Source of the DNA: CAVSWN01 sp046728115
GTDB lineage: Bacteria > Acidobacteriota > Vicinamibacteria > Vicinamibacterales > CAVVIG01
Direction of reading: 5' to 3'
DNA length: 9,196 nucleotides
NCBI GenBank assembly: GCA_046728115.1
Contig: JBKPDW010000272.1
Span: 1 to 9,196 of the forward strand
Within the stretch, counting starts at the first letter, position 1. The number at the start of each line of letters is the position of its first letter. The position numbers and the translations under genes were made by a program. The notes under the pieces were generated by a model. That model did no database searches. It saw nothing but the letters and a program-made list of their open reading frames with translations, and was not told the DNA's origin. Shown here piece after piece: positions 1-5,878 of the stretch.

Positions 1-453
1 GGCAAGCGGATCTACATGGACGTGGACCGTTTCATGGGGTTCCTGGTGATCGACGTCGCCGCGCGCAAGGTGATCTCGAGGGCGGCCTTCGAGCTGACGC
101 CTGACGAGAAGGCCTCGAGCGCCAACGGGCACGCGCACGGCATCGCCATCGGCAACAAAGGCAAGGAAGTCTGGACCAACGACACCGCGCACGACACGAC
201 CTACGCCTTCGACGTATCGGTCGACCCGCCGAAGCAGCTCGCGCGGATTCCAGTCGGCCGCGGGCCGTACTGGATCGTTCCCTCCCAGGACGGCATGACG
301 ATGTTCGTGGCCTGCCCCGCGAGCGACGAGGTGGTCGTCCTCGACGTCGCGACGAAGAAAGAGAAGACACGCTTCAAGTTCCCGGCCGGCGATCATCCAG
401 TACGGATGATCGATCTCGCCGTGCCGATCAAGAAGCAGACGTCAACGCGGTAG
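1..453 (+). CDS. YVTN/NHL-type beta-propeller protein, C-terminal part (5' end outside window)
   Basis: The frame is open from base 1 (GKRIYMDVDR...) to TAG at 451-453, so the true start lies upstream and the first visible Met is probably internal. About 150 residues are visible. They show propeller-like repeats with 'FLVIDVAARKVI', 'TTYAFDVS...LARIPVGRGPYWIVPSQDG' and 'MFVACPASDEVVVLDVATKKEKTRFKFPAGDHP'. The alternation of a V-x-D-V blade strand with a G-x-x-P-x-x-I/M turn is typical of the 40-residue YVTN/lactonase-like family. Such proteins are usually periplasmic, and their substrates cannot be read from the repeats. No catalytic motif is visible. The stop is immediately followed by ATG (TAGATG). 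The next intact gene in the same direction is the Rieske gene, now separated by an insertion sequence. The family call is fairly safe; the function is unknown. Confidence 0.7.
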   Translation, partial: GKRIYMDVDRFMGFLVIDVAARKVISRAAFELTPDEKASSANGHAHGIAIGNKGKEVWTNDTAHDTTYAFDVSVDPPKQLARIPVGRGPYWIVPSQDGMTMFVACPASDEVVVLDVATKKEKTRFKFPAGDHPVRMIDLAVPIKKQTSTR

Positions 454-489
454 ATGACGGCTAGAGGCCTGTCTCCTCGGATTTACTAC

Positions 490-514
490 CGGGCCGCTCC
501 GTTGTCGCGGCCCG
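490..514. other. Perfect 8-bp inverted repeat (hairpin) after the propeller gene
   Basis: CGGGCCGC at 490-497 pairs exactly with GCGGCCCG at 507-514 across a 9-base loop. It lies 37 bases after the propeller stop codon. Neither strand has a T-run after the stem, so it is not a canonical intrinsic terminator. It may be an attenuating or mRNA-stabilising hairpin, or chance in GC-rich DNA. Confidence 0.4.
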
Positions 515-572
515 AAGATCGCGGTCGAAGGCCTGTGGTGACCAGTACGACTTCAGTGGATACAGTCCATCT

Positions 573-584
573 ATGAAAGGGCCG
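573..584 (+). repeat. Subterminal inverted repeat, transposase 3' side
   Basis: ATGAAAGGGCCG is the exact reverse complement of 1820-1831. In a circular intermediate the two repeats would abut with a 2-base spacer, giving a perfect palindrome around the junction. Confidence 0.75.
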
Positions 585-760
585 ACGTGTGCCGGGTCGT
601 ACGTTCCACTGTCGCATGCACCGAGCGTCTGACGTCTCGTTCAGCCATCTATTCGAGCTCGCACGTGAGCTCAGCATCAGTTAGGACCAGGTCGGGGGTC
701 ATTCACTAGACGACCGCAACTGGCCATGGACTGTATCGACCACACCGACCTGGAGAGGAC
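575..760 (-). ncRNA. Predicted bridge RNA / seekRNA of the IS1111-type element
   Basis: This is the noncoding stretch between the transposase stop (762-764) and the terminal repeat. Read on the minus strand, 753-745 (CCAGGTCGG) pairs perfectly with 695-687 (CCGACCTGG), and inside it 741-738 (GGTC) pairs with 700-697 (GACC). The enclosed 37-base loop carries GATACAGTCCAT (737-726), identical to the plus strand just outside one end of the element (559-570), and CTAGTGA (709-703), complementary to the plus strand just outside the other end (1836-1842). That is the two-guide layout of a target-binding loop. A second structured part follows: a hairpin from GAGCTC at 655-660 and 667-672, and a possible 5-bp stem (661-657 with 626-622) whose loop holds AUAGAUG, matching the element's own joined ends (donor loop). 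The RNA ends are not determined. That IS110-family elements use such RNAs is established knowledge; assignment here is by inference from pairing. Confidence 0.7.
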
Positions 761-761
761 G

Positions 762-1748
762 TCACACGACCGCCAACCACTGCGTAAACACGTCGTTGCA
801 CAACCGTCGCGCCAGCGCCACCCGGGCTTTGAGCGCCCCCTTGGGAATCGCGAGGCGACGCCCCCAGCGACCGATCCGGTCGGACCGTCGCGTCCCGTGC
901 ATCGCCGCTTCCACCAGCGCCCACCGCAACTATGGCGAGCCACGTCGCGTGATCCGACCGTGCCGCACATGGCCGGCGCTCGCCTCCACGCGAGGCACCA
1001 GTCCGGCGTAGCTGGCGACATGCCCCGCGGTCGGAAACCGACGGATGTCGCCCACCTCGGCGCGGATCATCAACGACAGGACGACGCCGATGCCAGGAAT
1101 TTGCTGCAGCGCGGTCGCGATCGGATCGGTGGCGGCCGCTGCCTGGACCTCCGCATCGGCCCTCGTCGCTTCGGCACGGACGGCCGTCAGGATGCGGCGG
1201 AGCCCCGCCACACTCGCGGCCGCGCGGGGCGGCAGGGTCATCGTCTCGAGCCAGGCATCGGTGGGTGTGCGCGCGAGACGCCGCCGATCCACCAGCCCTT
1301 GGCGGAGCAGCACGGCGCGCAACCGTTGGATCAACGCCGTACGAACCTGGACGACTGCCATCCGAAACCGACACAGCTCGCGCAACTCGCGAATCGCCAC
1401 CGATGGAATGTAGATGCCCACGACGCTGTCCCGGCGCAAGGCATCCGCCAACCGACGTGCGTCAAGGCGATCGGTTTTCGCCGCGTACCCGGCCTTCAGC
1501 TTCGTCTTCACCGGATCGACGATCCGAAGGTCGCCGACACGGTGAGCCACCGCATCAGCGAAATGCCAGGTCGGCGTACTGGCCTCGACAGCCACCGCGG
1601 TGCGCGGATTACACCGCGCCAACAAGGCCGCGATACCCGCATCCGTACGGGGAAACCCATCCTCCCACAGGCGATCTCCCGTGACGGTCACGGCACACGC
1701 TTGGAAAAACGCTTGGTGCAAATCGATTCCGATGTAATGCTCAAACAC
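762..1748 (-). pseudogene. IS110-family (IS1111-type) transposase, interrupted by an amber codon
   Basis: The start is GTG at 1748 with a strong AGGAGG (complement at 1756-1761) seven bases upstream. The RuvC-like DEDD set is present: D9 (GIDLH), E55 (AVEAS), D93 and D96 (KTDRLDAR). The C-terminal Transposase_20 region follows, with 'IPGIGVVLSLMIRAEVGDIRRF', 'ASYAGLVPRVEASAGH' and 'GRITRRGSP'. S257 in the 'EASAGH' segment is a candidate for the catalytic serine of this domain (inference). Codon 273 is TAG (930-932) where the family normally has Trp ('GSPWLRWALVEAA'). The same frame then continues with perfect family sequence 'LRWALVEAAMHG' to TGA at 762-764, for 328 codons in all, the normal family length. 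A single TGG-to-TAG change therefore removes the last 55 residues. It is probably inactive without amber suppression. The large open frame on the opposite strand is a GC-rich shadow. Confidence 0.88.
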
Positions 1749-1819
1749 GGGCTGTCCTCCTCTCCAGCCCGGCGCATGCGATGGTGGAACTCACATGCTA
1801 ACCGGCTGAAGGCGAGAGA

Positions 1820-1831
1820 CGGCCCTTTCAT
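1820..1831 (-). repeat. Subterminal inverted repeat, transposase 5' side
   Basis: CGGCCCTTTCAT is the exact partner of 573-584. It lies about 70 bases upstream of the transposase start (1748) and 13 bases before the Rieske ATG. Confidence 0.75.
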
Positions 1832-1843
1832 CTGATCACTAGG

Positions 1844-2386
1844 ATGGCGCGCTCTGGCATCGTCCGGCGAACGTTCCTCGCGTTCGGGCTCATGCTCGTT
1901 GGCGGCGCCCGTCGGGCATCGGCGCAAAGTGCGGACGCGCCGTCGGGTTTTGCGCGGCTGACCCGTCCGATCCGGATTCCGCTGGACTCGGTCGCGACAC
2001 CCTGGCGCGCCGTGCCGTTCACGGCCGAAGCGACGAGCACGGCGACCGCAGAGGCGCCAGCCCGGCGCGTAGTGCTCAAAGGCGTTCTCTACCGCAAGAA
2101 GATGGAGGATGGCTCCTCGGATCTGACCGCGCTCTGCGTCACCTGTCCTCACGAGCTGTGCCCCGTCGATCTCGTGACCGATCCCGAGCGGTTGGCCAAG
2201 ATGGGCGACGCGAAGTCGCCGCTGTTCGAGTGCGGATGCCACTTCAGCAAGTTCGACGCGCGCGAAGACGGCGAGTGGGTGTCGGGGGTGGCGTACCGCG
2301 GGTTGTTTCGTTTTCGAGTCAGCGCCGCGGGCAACGACGCGGCGGAGATCACCCATATCGAAGAAGAAGCGTTGTTCGTCGTCTGA
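1844..2386 (+). CDS. Rieske [2Fe-2S] protein with Tat signal
   Basis: The 180-residue product starts with a twin-arginine-like leader (R8-R9-T-F-L, then a hydrophobic stretch and 'ASAQ' near residue 28), implying export of a folded protein. The C-terminal half is a Rieske domain. Box I is C101-P-H103-E-L-C106 and box II is C130-G-C132-H133. C101, H103, C130 and H133 would bind the cluster; C106 and C132 correspond to the disulfide pair of cytochrome bc1-type Rieske proteins. After box II, Ser135 is kept but the usual Tyr is Phe137, which in known Rieske proteins lowers redox potential. Family membership is clear, but no cytochrome b gene is visible, so it may serve another periplasmic redox enzyme. 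Start choice is weak: only AGG directly before ATG, and the insertion sequence ends about 10 bases upstream, probably replacing its original leader. The next gene follows after 33 bases. Confidence 0.85.
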   Translation: MARSGIVRRTFLAFGLMLVGGARRASAQSADAPSGFARLTRPIRIPLDSVATPWRAVPFTAEATSTATAEAPARRVVLKGVLYRKKMEDGSSDLTALCVTCPHELCPVDLVTDPERLAKMGDAKSPLFECGCHFSKFDAREDGEWVSGVAYRGLFRFRVSAAGNDAAEITHIEEEALFVV

Positions 2387-2419
2387 AGGACACGGGCGCT
2401 TCATCTCAGGAGGGTTCGA

Positions 2420-2938
2420 ATGAAACGGACATTGATCGCCGGAGTCGCGCTGGCTGCGCTCGTCGCGCTGCCGGCGCCGGACTGGGCACAGACCAAGACG
2501 GACTTCTCAGGCTCGTGGACGTTTGACGCATCGAAGAGCGACCCAGCGGCCGCTGCCGGACGTCGTGGCGGAGGCGGCGGACGCATGGGCGGCGGCGGAC
2601 CCGCGGCGGCGATGACCGTCACGCAGTCGCCGACGCACATCACGATCGAACGCACGATGGGCCAGAGTCAGACGTCGGCTGTCTACAAGCTCGACTCCAG
2701 CGAGAGCACCAACCTGATCGGCGACGTTTTCCTCTCTCGATCCCGGGTCTCATGGGATGGCCCGAAGCTGGTGATCACGACGCGCAAGGACCTAGGGCTG
2801 ACGCCGAACGGCCCGATGGCAGAGGAATCAAGAGAGATTTTCAGCCTGGAGGGCGGTGTCCTGACGGTCGTAACGACCACGCGCATCCCGCCGGCCGGCG
2901 AGCAGACGCGGAGGCTGGTATACAACAAGAAATCGTGA
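2420..2938 (+). CDS. Secreted lipocalin-like protein with Gly-rich linker
   Basis: ATG at 2420 follows a strong AGGAGGG (2408-2414) by five bases. The 172-residue product has a Sec signal peptide (MKRT, hydrophobic core, cleavage probably after 'DWAQ' near residue 24). The mature start 'DFSGSWTFDASKSD' is the entry strand of the lipocalin-like secreted proteins often found in Acidobacteriota. A Gly/Arg-rich linker ('GRRGGGGGRMGGGG', about residues 48-61) follows, then beta-rich sequence with 'MTVTQSPTHITIERT', 'GPKLVITTRKD' and 'LTVVTTTRIPPAGEQTRRLVY'. It is probably cotranscribed with the Rieske gene. No catalytic residues are recognisable. The family assignment is by pattern memory and the role is unknown. 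Confidence 0.75.
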   Translation: MKRTLIAGVALAALVALPAPDWAQTKTDFSGSWTFDASKSDPAAAAGRRGGGGGRMGGGGPAAAMTVTQSPTHITIERTMGQSQTSAVYKLDSSESTNLIGDVFLSRSRVSWDGPKLVITTRKDLGLTPNGPMAEESREIFSLEGGVLTVVTTTRIPPAGEQTRRLVYNKKS

Positions 2939-2967
2939 TTTCGAGTGACGGCGTCGAGGAGTCCGGC

Positions 2968-3011
2968 TGTCCCTCGCCAATATCACGTCCGGCCAAATCA
3001 TTGACGTTGGC
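2968..3011 (+). repeat. Insertion-sequence end (copy 1 of a shared terminal sequence)
   Basis: This 44-base segment beginning TGTCCCTCGCC aligns with 8657-8702 with four substitutions and one 2-base gap. The copy at 8657 directly follows the 3' end of a transposase remnant, so the sequence is most simply an IS terminus. It starts 30 bases after the lipocalin-like gene. Confidence 0.6.
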
Positions 3012-3028
3012 AGGGTAGCTGGCGATGC

Positions 3029-3213
3029 TACGCGCGATGCGTCACGTCGTTCGGACGGTCATGGGGTACTCCGCGGATTCACGGCGAGCTACTCAAGCTC
3101 GGAATCGTCGTCTCAGAACGCACGGTGTCGCGGTACCTGCGAGAGCGGCCAAGAGACCGTCACACCGGCGTTCGTGGCGCTTCAATCGACACGCGAAGTT
3201 AACGAACAGCCGC
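3029..3213 (+). pseudogene. Integrase-type transposase remnant A (N-terminal part, decayed)
   Basis: In the frame beginning at 3062 the DNA reads 'WGTPRIHGELLKLGIVVSERTVSRYLRERPRDR', the helix-turn-helix-like region that precedes the rve (DDE integrase) core in IS481/IS3-like transposases. Before it, the frame drifts, and after about 3160 the expected 'WRTFL' motif is only recoverable in another frame ('SWRFNRHAKL'), so frameshifts are present. TAA ends the frame at 3202-3204. The IS6 element starts at 3214. The remnant overlaps in content with remnant B beyond that element, so the two are not halves of one gene. Confidence 0.65.
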
Positions 3214-4063
3214 GGCATTGTCAAGACGTTGGCGGTCTGCTCTGATGCCGCCATGTCCCAGCCGTCAACGCGACCAGCGCTGTACAAAGGCTATCGGTTC
3301 CCGCCCGAGATCATCAGTCATTGCCTGTGGCTCTACTACCGTTTCGGGGTGAGTCTGCGCGACGTCTCCGAAATGATGCTCGCCCGAGGGATTGAGGTCT
3401 CGCACGAAACGATTCGCCTGTGGGCGCTGCGGTTCGGCATGGAGTACGCCCGACGACTGAGGCGCACGCGGGGCGCGTGCTCCAACATCTGGCACCTCGA
3501 TGAACTGTGTCTGAGGATCAACGGGCAACGCGGCTGGTTGTGGCGGGCGGTCGATGACGCCGGCGAAGTGCTCGACATCTTGGTGCAACGCCGCCGAAGC
3601 GCACGGGCCGCGTCGCGCTTCTTTCGCAAACTCTTGAAGGGACTCCGGATGGTGCCGCGCGTCATCGTAACCGATCGGTTAGCGAGCTATGCCGCCGCGA
3701 AAGCCGTCGTGCTACCAACCGTTTCCCATCTGCGCCACTGGCGCCAGAACAACCGCGTCGAGAACTCGCACCAGCCGGTCCGCCAACGCGAGCGCTGTCT
3801 ACAACGGTTCAAGAGCCTGCGGCACGCAGCCCGGTTCTGTTCGGTGTTCAGTACGGTCTGCAACCAGTTTCGGCCCGGCCGTCATGCACTCGCTGCCCCC
3901 AACTATCGCACGCTAATGCGCCGACGCTGGCGGGAATGGGACGTGGTCTCGGAAACGACGGCGTTCGCTGCCGCGGCGTGAGGGTCTGGCTCGAAACGTC
4001 CACGGTGGTCCCGTGCCTTACTCAACCCCTGCCACCGGATGGCGCGAACAACTTGACAATGCC
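3214..4063 (+). mobile_element. IS6-family insertion sequence (850 bp)
   Basis: It is bounded by a perfect 12-bp terminal inverted repeat, GGCATTGTCAAG at 3214-3225 and its complement at 4052-4063, with 18 of the first 22 bases matching. The length and the single 242-residue DDE transposase are normal for IS6. The adjacent 8-mers (3206-3213 acagccgc, 4064-4071 ctcaggcc) do not match, so the 8-bp target duplication usual for this family is missing. Confidence 0.82.
3253..3981 (+). CDS. IS6-family transposase
   Basis: The 242-residue protein matches the family's usual length. An in-frame opening extends upstream to 3025, but that part crosses the element end and encodes nothing recognisable, so the Met at 3253 is chosen. 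In order it shows the N-terminal 'YKGYRFPPEIISHCLWLYYRF' and 'SLRDVSEMM' with 'SHETIRLW' (helix-turn-helix), then the DDE core with D83 in 'WHLDELCLRI', D141 in 'VIVTDRLASY' and E170 in 'NNRVENSH', followed by 'RFKSLRHAARF'. All three acidic residues are present and no frameshift is visible, so the enzyme looks intact. It catalyses replicative (cointegrate-forming) movement of the element in the cytoplasm. Some positions vary from the usual consensus ('SHLRHWRQNNR' where 'EHRQHKGLNNR' is common), which hints at an older copy. Confidence 0.9.
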   Translation: MSQPSTRPALYKGYRFPPEIISHCLWLYYRFGVSLRDVSEMMLARGIEVSHETIRLWALRFGMEYARRLRRTRGACSNIWHLDELCLRINGQRGWLWRAVDDAGEVLDILVQRRRSARAASRFFRKLLKGLRMVPRVIVTDRLASYAAAKAVVLPTVSHLRHWRQNNRVENSHQPVRQRERCLQRFKSLRHAARFCSVFSTVCNQFRPGRHALAAPNYRTLMRRRWREWDVVSETTAFAAAA

Positions 4064-4684
4064 CTCAGGCCACCGTCGCGAAGTACACCGCCCGTCCTCG
4101 GCAACCGCCGTCACAAACTTGGCGGACATTCCTCCGGAATCACATCGGCCAGATCGTGGCGGCGGGCTTCTTCCTCGTGCCAACTGCGACGTGTCGCCTG
4201 CTGTTCGTCCTGGTGATTCTGGCCCACGAGCGCCGGCGCGTCGTGCACGTGGGTGTCACCGACCATCCGACCGCGGCGTGGACCGCGCAACAGCTTCGCG
4301 AGGCGTTTCCGTGGAACAATGCGCCGCGCTATCTCCTCCGAGATCGCGATACCGCGTTCCACGCGTGGGCCACAACGACACAGGCGATGGACATCCACGA
4401 AGTGGTCACCGCAGCCCGCTCACCATGGCAGGAACGCATACGTCGAGCGGTTGATCGGATCGATTCGTCGCGAATGCCTCGACCATGTCATCGTCTGGAA
4501 TGAGCGCGGGCTCCGCCGCGTGTTGACCGCCTCCGTCGCGTACTACTCGAGCTCCCGAACGCACCTCTCGCTCAACAAAGATGTGCCGATTTCGCGACAG
4601 GTCGCGTCACCGGCGGATGGCGCCATCGTCGCGATTCCACAAGTCGGCGGCCTTCACCATCGGTACGAACGCCGCGCCGCGTAA
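4064..4684 (+). pseudogene. Integrase-type (IS481/IS3-like) transposase remnant B
   Basis: Starting right at the IS6 end, the frame reads 'QATVAKYTARPRQPPSQTWRTFLRNH', then the rve core 'LLFVLVILAHERRRVVHV', 'TDHPTAAWTAQQLREAFPW' and 'YLLRDRDTAFHAW'. An extra G near 4432 shifts the frame: the zero frame ends at 4503, while the +1 frame restores 'NAYVERLIGSIRRECLDHVIVWNERGLRRVLTA' and the typical end 'VGGLHHRYERRAA' with TAA at 4682-4684. The first catalytic Asp, expected in a 'DFF' motif, is Gly ('AAGFFLVPT'). The N-terminal region is missing, so the gene is dead for at least three reasons. Confidence 0.82.
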
Positions 4685-4977
4685 GACAGACGGCCCTCGA
4701 ATCTAACGAGACTGGAGCTCGTTCGGACTGCGCGCGAAGCCTGCGGCACGTCAACTTCGTGCTGTTGAACTCTAGTTGTTCTCTCCGGTTGGCCGTTACG
4801 AACTGTCTGCGACGAGGGTTTTGCGGACGTGAAGGGGTCCACGTCGAGACGATCGGACGACCTACCATGGCCGGCCAAATCGACTTTTCACGAAGGACAG
4901 GCAGTATGAAACACAGTTGTAATGCGCCACCCACTCCTGCATGACCGCGCGGACATGTCTTCATTCAGCAAGATCAT
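4685..4977. other. Gene-free stretch between two transposase remnants
   Basis: About 290 bases with no coding region I can support. Short openings exist but have no ribosome site or recognisable sequence. CCGGCCAAATC at 4871-4881 repeats 11 bases of the IS end at 2989-2999 and may be a scrap of a related terminus. Otherwise nothing is seen. Confidence 0.5.
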
Positions 4978-5237
4978 TCAATCCAGGCACTCGCGGCGGA
5001 TGGTGCCGATCAGTCGCTCGCAGAATGCGTTCCCCTGCGGGCATCGCGCCGGCGTCTTCAACACCGTCAGGCCAATGGCCGTCACCGCATCGTCAATGGC
5101 GGCCGCATAGACGCTGTCGCGGTCGTGAATCAGAAATCGTTGTGGCTGATCGCCGGGCACGATCGCGCGGAACTGCTGGATCGTCCAGGCGGCCGTCGGA
5201 TGCGCTGTCACGTTCCAATGGATGATCCGGCGCGTAC
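4978..5237 (-). pseudogene. Integrase-type transposase remnant C (core only)
   Basis: Minus strand. The recognisable homology runs from 'RRIIHWNVTAHPTAAWTIQQFRAIVPG' through 'RFLIHDRDSVYAAAIDDAVTAIGLTVLKTPAR' to 'FCERLIGTIRRECLD', then stops abruptly at TGA (4978-4980), where the family continues with about 70 more residues. Upstream of about 5237 the open frame continues to 5331 but the sequence no longer resembles the family. Both ends are therefore truncated. The second Asp (in RDRD) and the Glu of the DDE set are kept, while the first Asp region is absent. It shares 91 bases (4983-5073) at about 79% identity with remnant D at 8968-9058, in the same orientation. Confidence 0.78.
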
Positions 5238-5380
5238 CGGGGTCACATATTGGATTCGGGCCCTCGAGCAGGTATTTGGACATTACGCCGTTACCCGCGG
5301 CGCGGGAGATGATCATGTGATCACGAAGCATGGCCGCGTCTCATAAAATGTCCGAACAACTGCCAGAACCCTTGGTGCCT

Positions 5381-5848
5381 TCACGCGGCGACGCAAAACT
5401 CCTGCAGCGTTGCGATCGAATGTCCGCCGCCGATGTGTGGTGTGATCGATAGCTCCAGCACCAACGCCTCGACCAGATCCACCCGGTAGTCTTCGCGTTC
5501 ACTCGTTGTGTCGGGCGGTGCAAATGTGAACTGTTGCCGCAAGACGTCAACGGACTGCGGCGCCCCGGCTGATTGCCAGCGCAAGACGAACTCCTGCGTC
5601 CGGTTGACCTCCGTTTCTTCAAAGACGAGGCGAATGCGCGTGATTCGGACCGGACGACGGAAGCGCAGGCGAATCGTCTGCACACCGGGCGAGGCCGCGC
5701 GCCACCGGGCTGGTGCATCGCAAGCGAAGACGCCCTCGATGGGCGACGCCGGTTGCTCCGATGTGACGTCGACATCCGCGAGTTGTATCAGCTCGAGCCA
5801 TTCCGTTGTAGAGACCGCTTCGTTCATGCCCGTGATTCGTTTGATCAT
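5381..5848 (-). CDS. Conserved protein of unknown function, possible discoidin-like beta-sandwich
   Basis: 155 residues. The start at 5848 is preferred because AGAGGA lies upstream at normal spacing; a second Met at residue 8 has no clear ribosome site. No signal peptide or membrane segment is seen. Conserved-looking stretches are 'EWLELIQLADVDVTSEQPASPIEGVF', 'WRAASPGVQTIRLRFRRPVRITRIRLVFEETEVNRTQEFVLRW', 'RQQFTFAPPDTTSEREDYRV' and 'LELSITPHIGGG'. The alternating 'I-R-L-x-F-x-x-P-x-x-I-T-R-I' strands resemble galactose-binding-like (F5/8 type C) sandwiches, but this is a pattern impression. It is the last gene of a minus-strand set, 30 bases after the CBS-domain gene and downstream of the trehalose gene. 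I do not know its function. Confidence 0.75.
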   Translation of the reverse strand: MIKRITGMNEAVSTTEWLELIQLADVDVTSEQPASPIEGVFACDAPARWRAASPGVQTIRLRFRRPVRITRIRLVFEETEVNRTQEFVLRWQSAGAPQSVDVLRQQFTFAPPDTTSEREDYRVDLVEALVLELSITPHIGGGHSIATLQEFCVAA

Positions 5849-5878
5849 TCGTCATCCTCTTGTGTGACTCAGTCAGCG

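Larger units (their letters stand above)
568..1833 (-). mobile_element. IS110-family insertion sequence, IS1111-type (about 1,261 bp)
   Basis: The element contains a minus-strand IS110-family transposase and is bracketed by an exact 12-bp inverted repeat (ATGAAAGGGCCG at 573-584, its complement at 1820-1831). CATCT occurs at both edges (568-572 and 1829-1833), exactly 1,261 bases apart, so the crossover point lies somewhere within those five bases and the given span is the outer limit. Short subterminal inverted repeats and a long noncoding region downstream of the transposase (about 190 bases) with a short upstream one (about 80 bases) fit the IS1111 subgroup. The IS110 subgroup lacks such repeats and carries its RNA upstream. 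No longer target duplication is seen, as expected for this family. The element separates the propeller gene from the Rieske gene. Confidence 0.8.

Noticed and set aside
490..514. Intrinsic terminator for the propeller gene
   Set aside because: The stem is strong, but no T-run follows on either strand.
559..740. The 12-base complementarity between 559-570 and 726-737 as a simple long RNA stem
   Set aside because: 559-570 lies outside the repeat-defined end of the element, and a second match to the other flank plus a closing stem around both segments favour guide-target pairing. Self-pairing remains the main alternative if the end is placed wrongly.
726..1835. Long plus-strand open frame (369 codons) opposite the IS110 transposase
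   Set aside because: It has no recognisable protein sequence and lies exactly antisense to a clear DEDD transposase. It also crosses the element's ends. This is a shadow typical of GC-rich genes.
3025..3252. N-terminal extension of the IS6 transposase to the upstream Met at 3025
   Set aside because: The extension crosses the terminal repeat at 3214 into remnant A and would give 318 residues, well over the family's length.
3029..4684. Remnants A and B as one gene split by the IS6 element
   Set aside because: They overlap in content with different sequence, and the target duplication is absent.
4871..4881. A third copy of the IS end at 2968/8657
   Set aside because: Only 11 bases match and the flanking bases do not align, which is too short to call.
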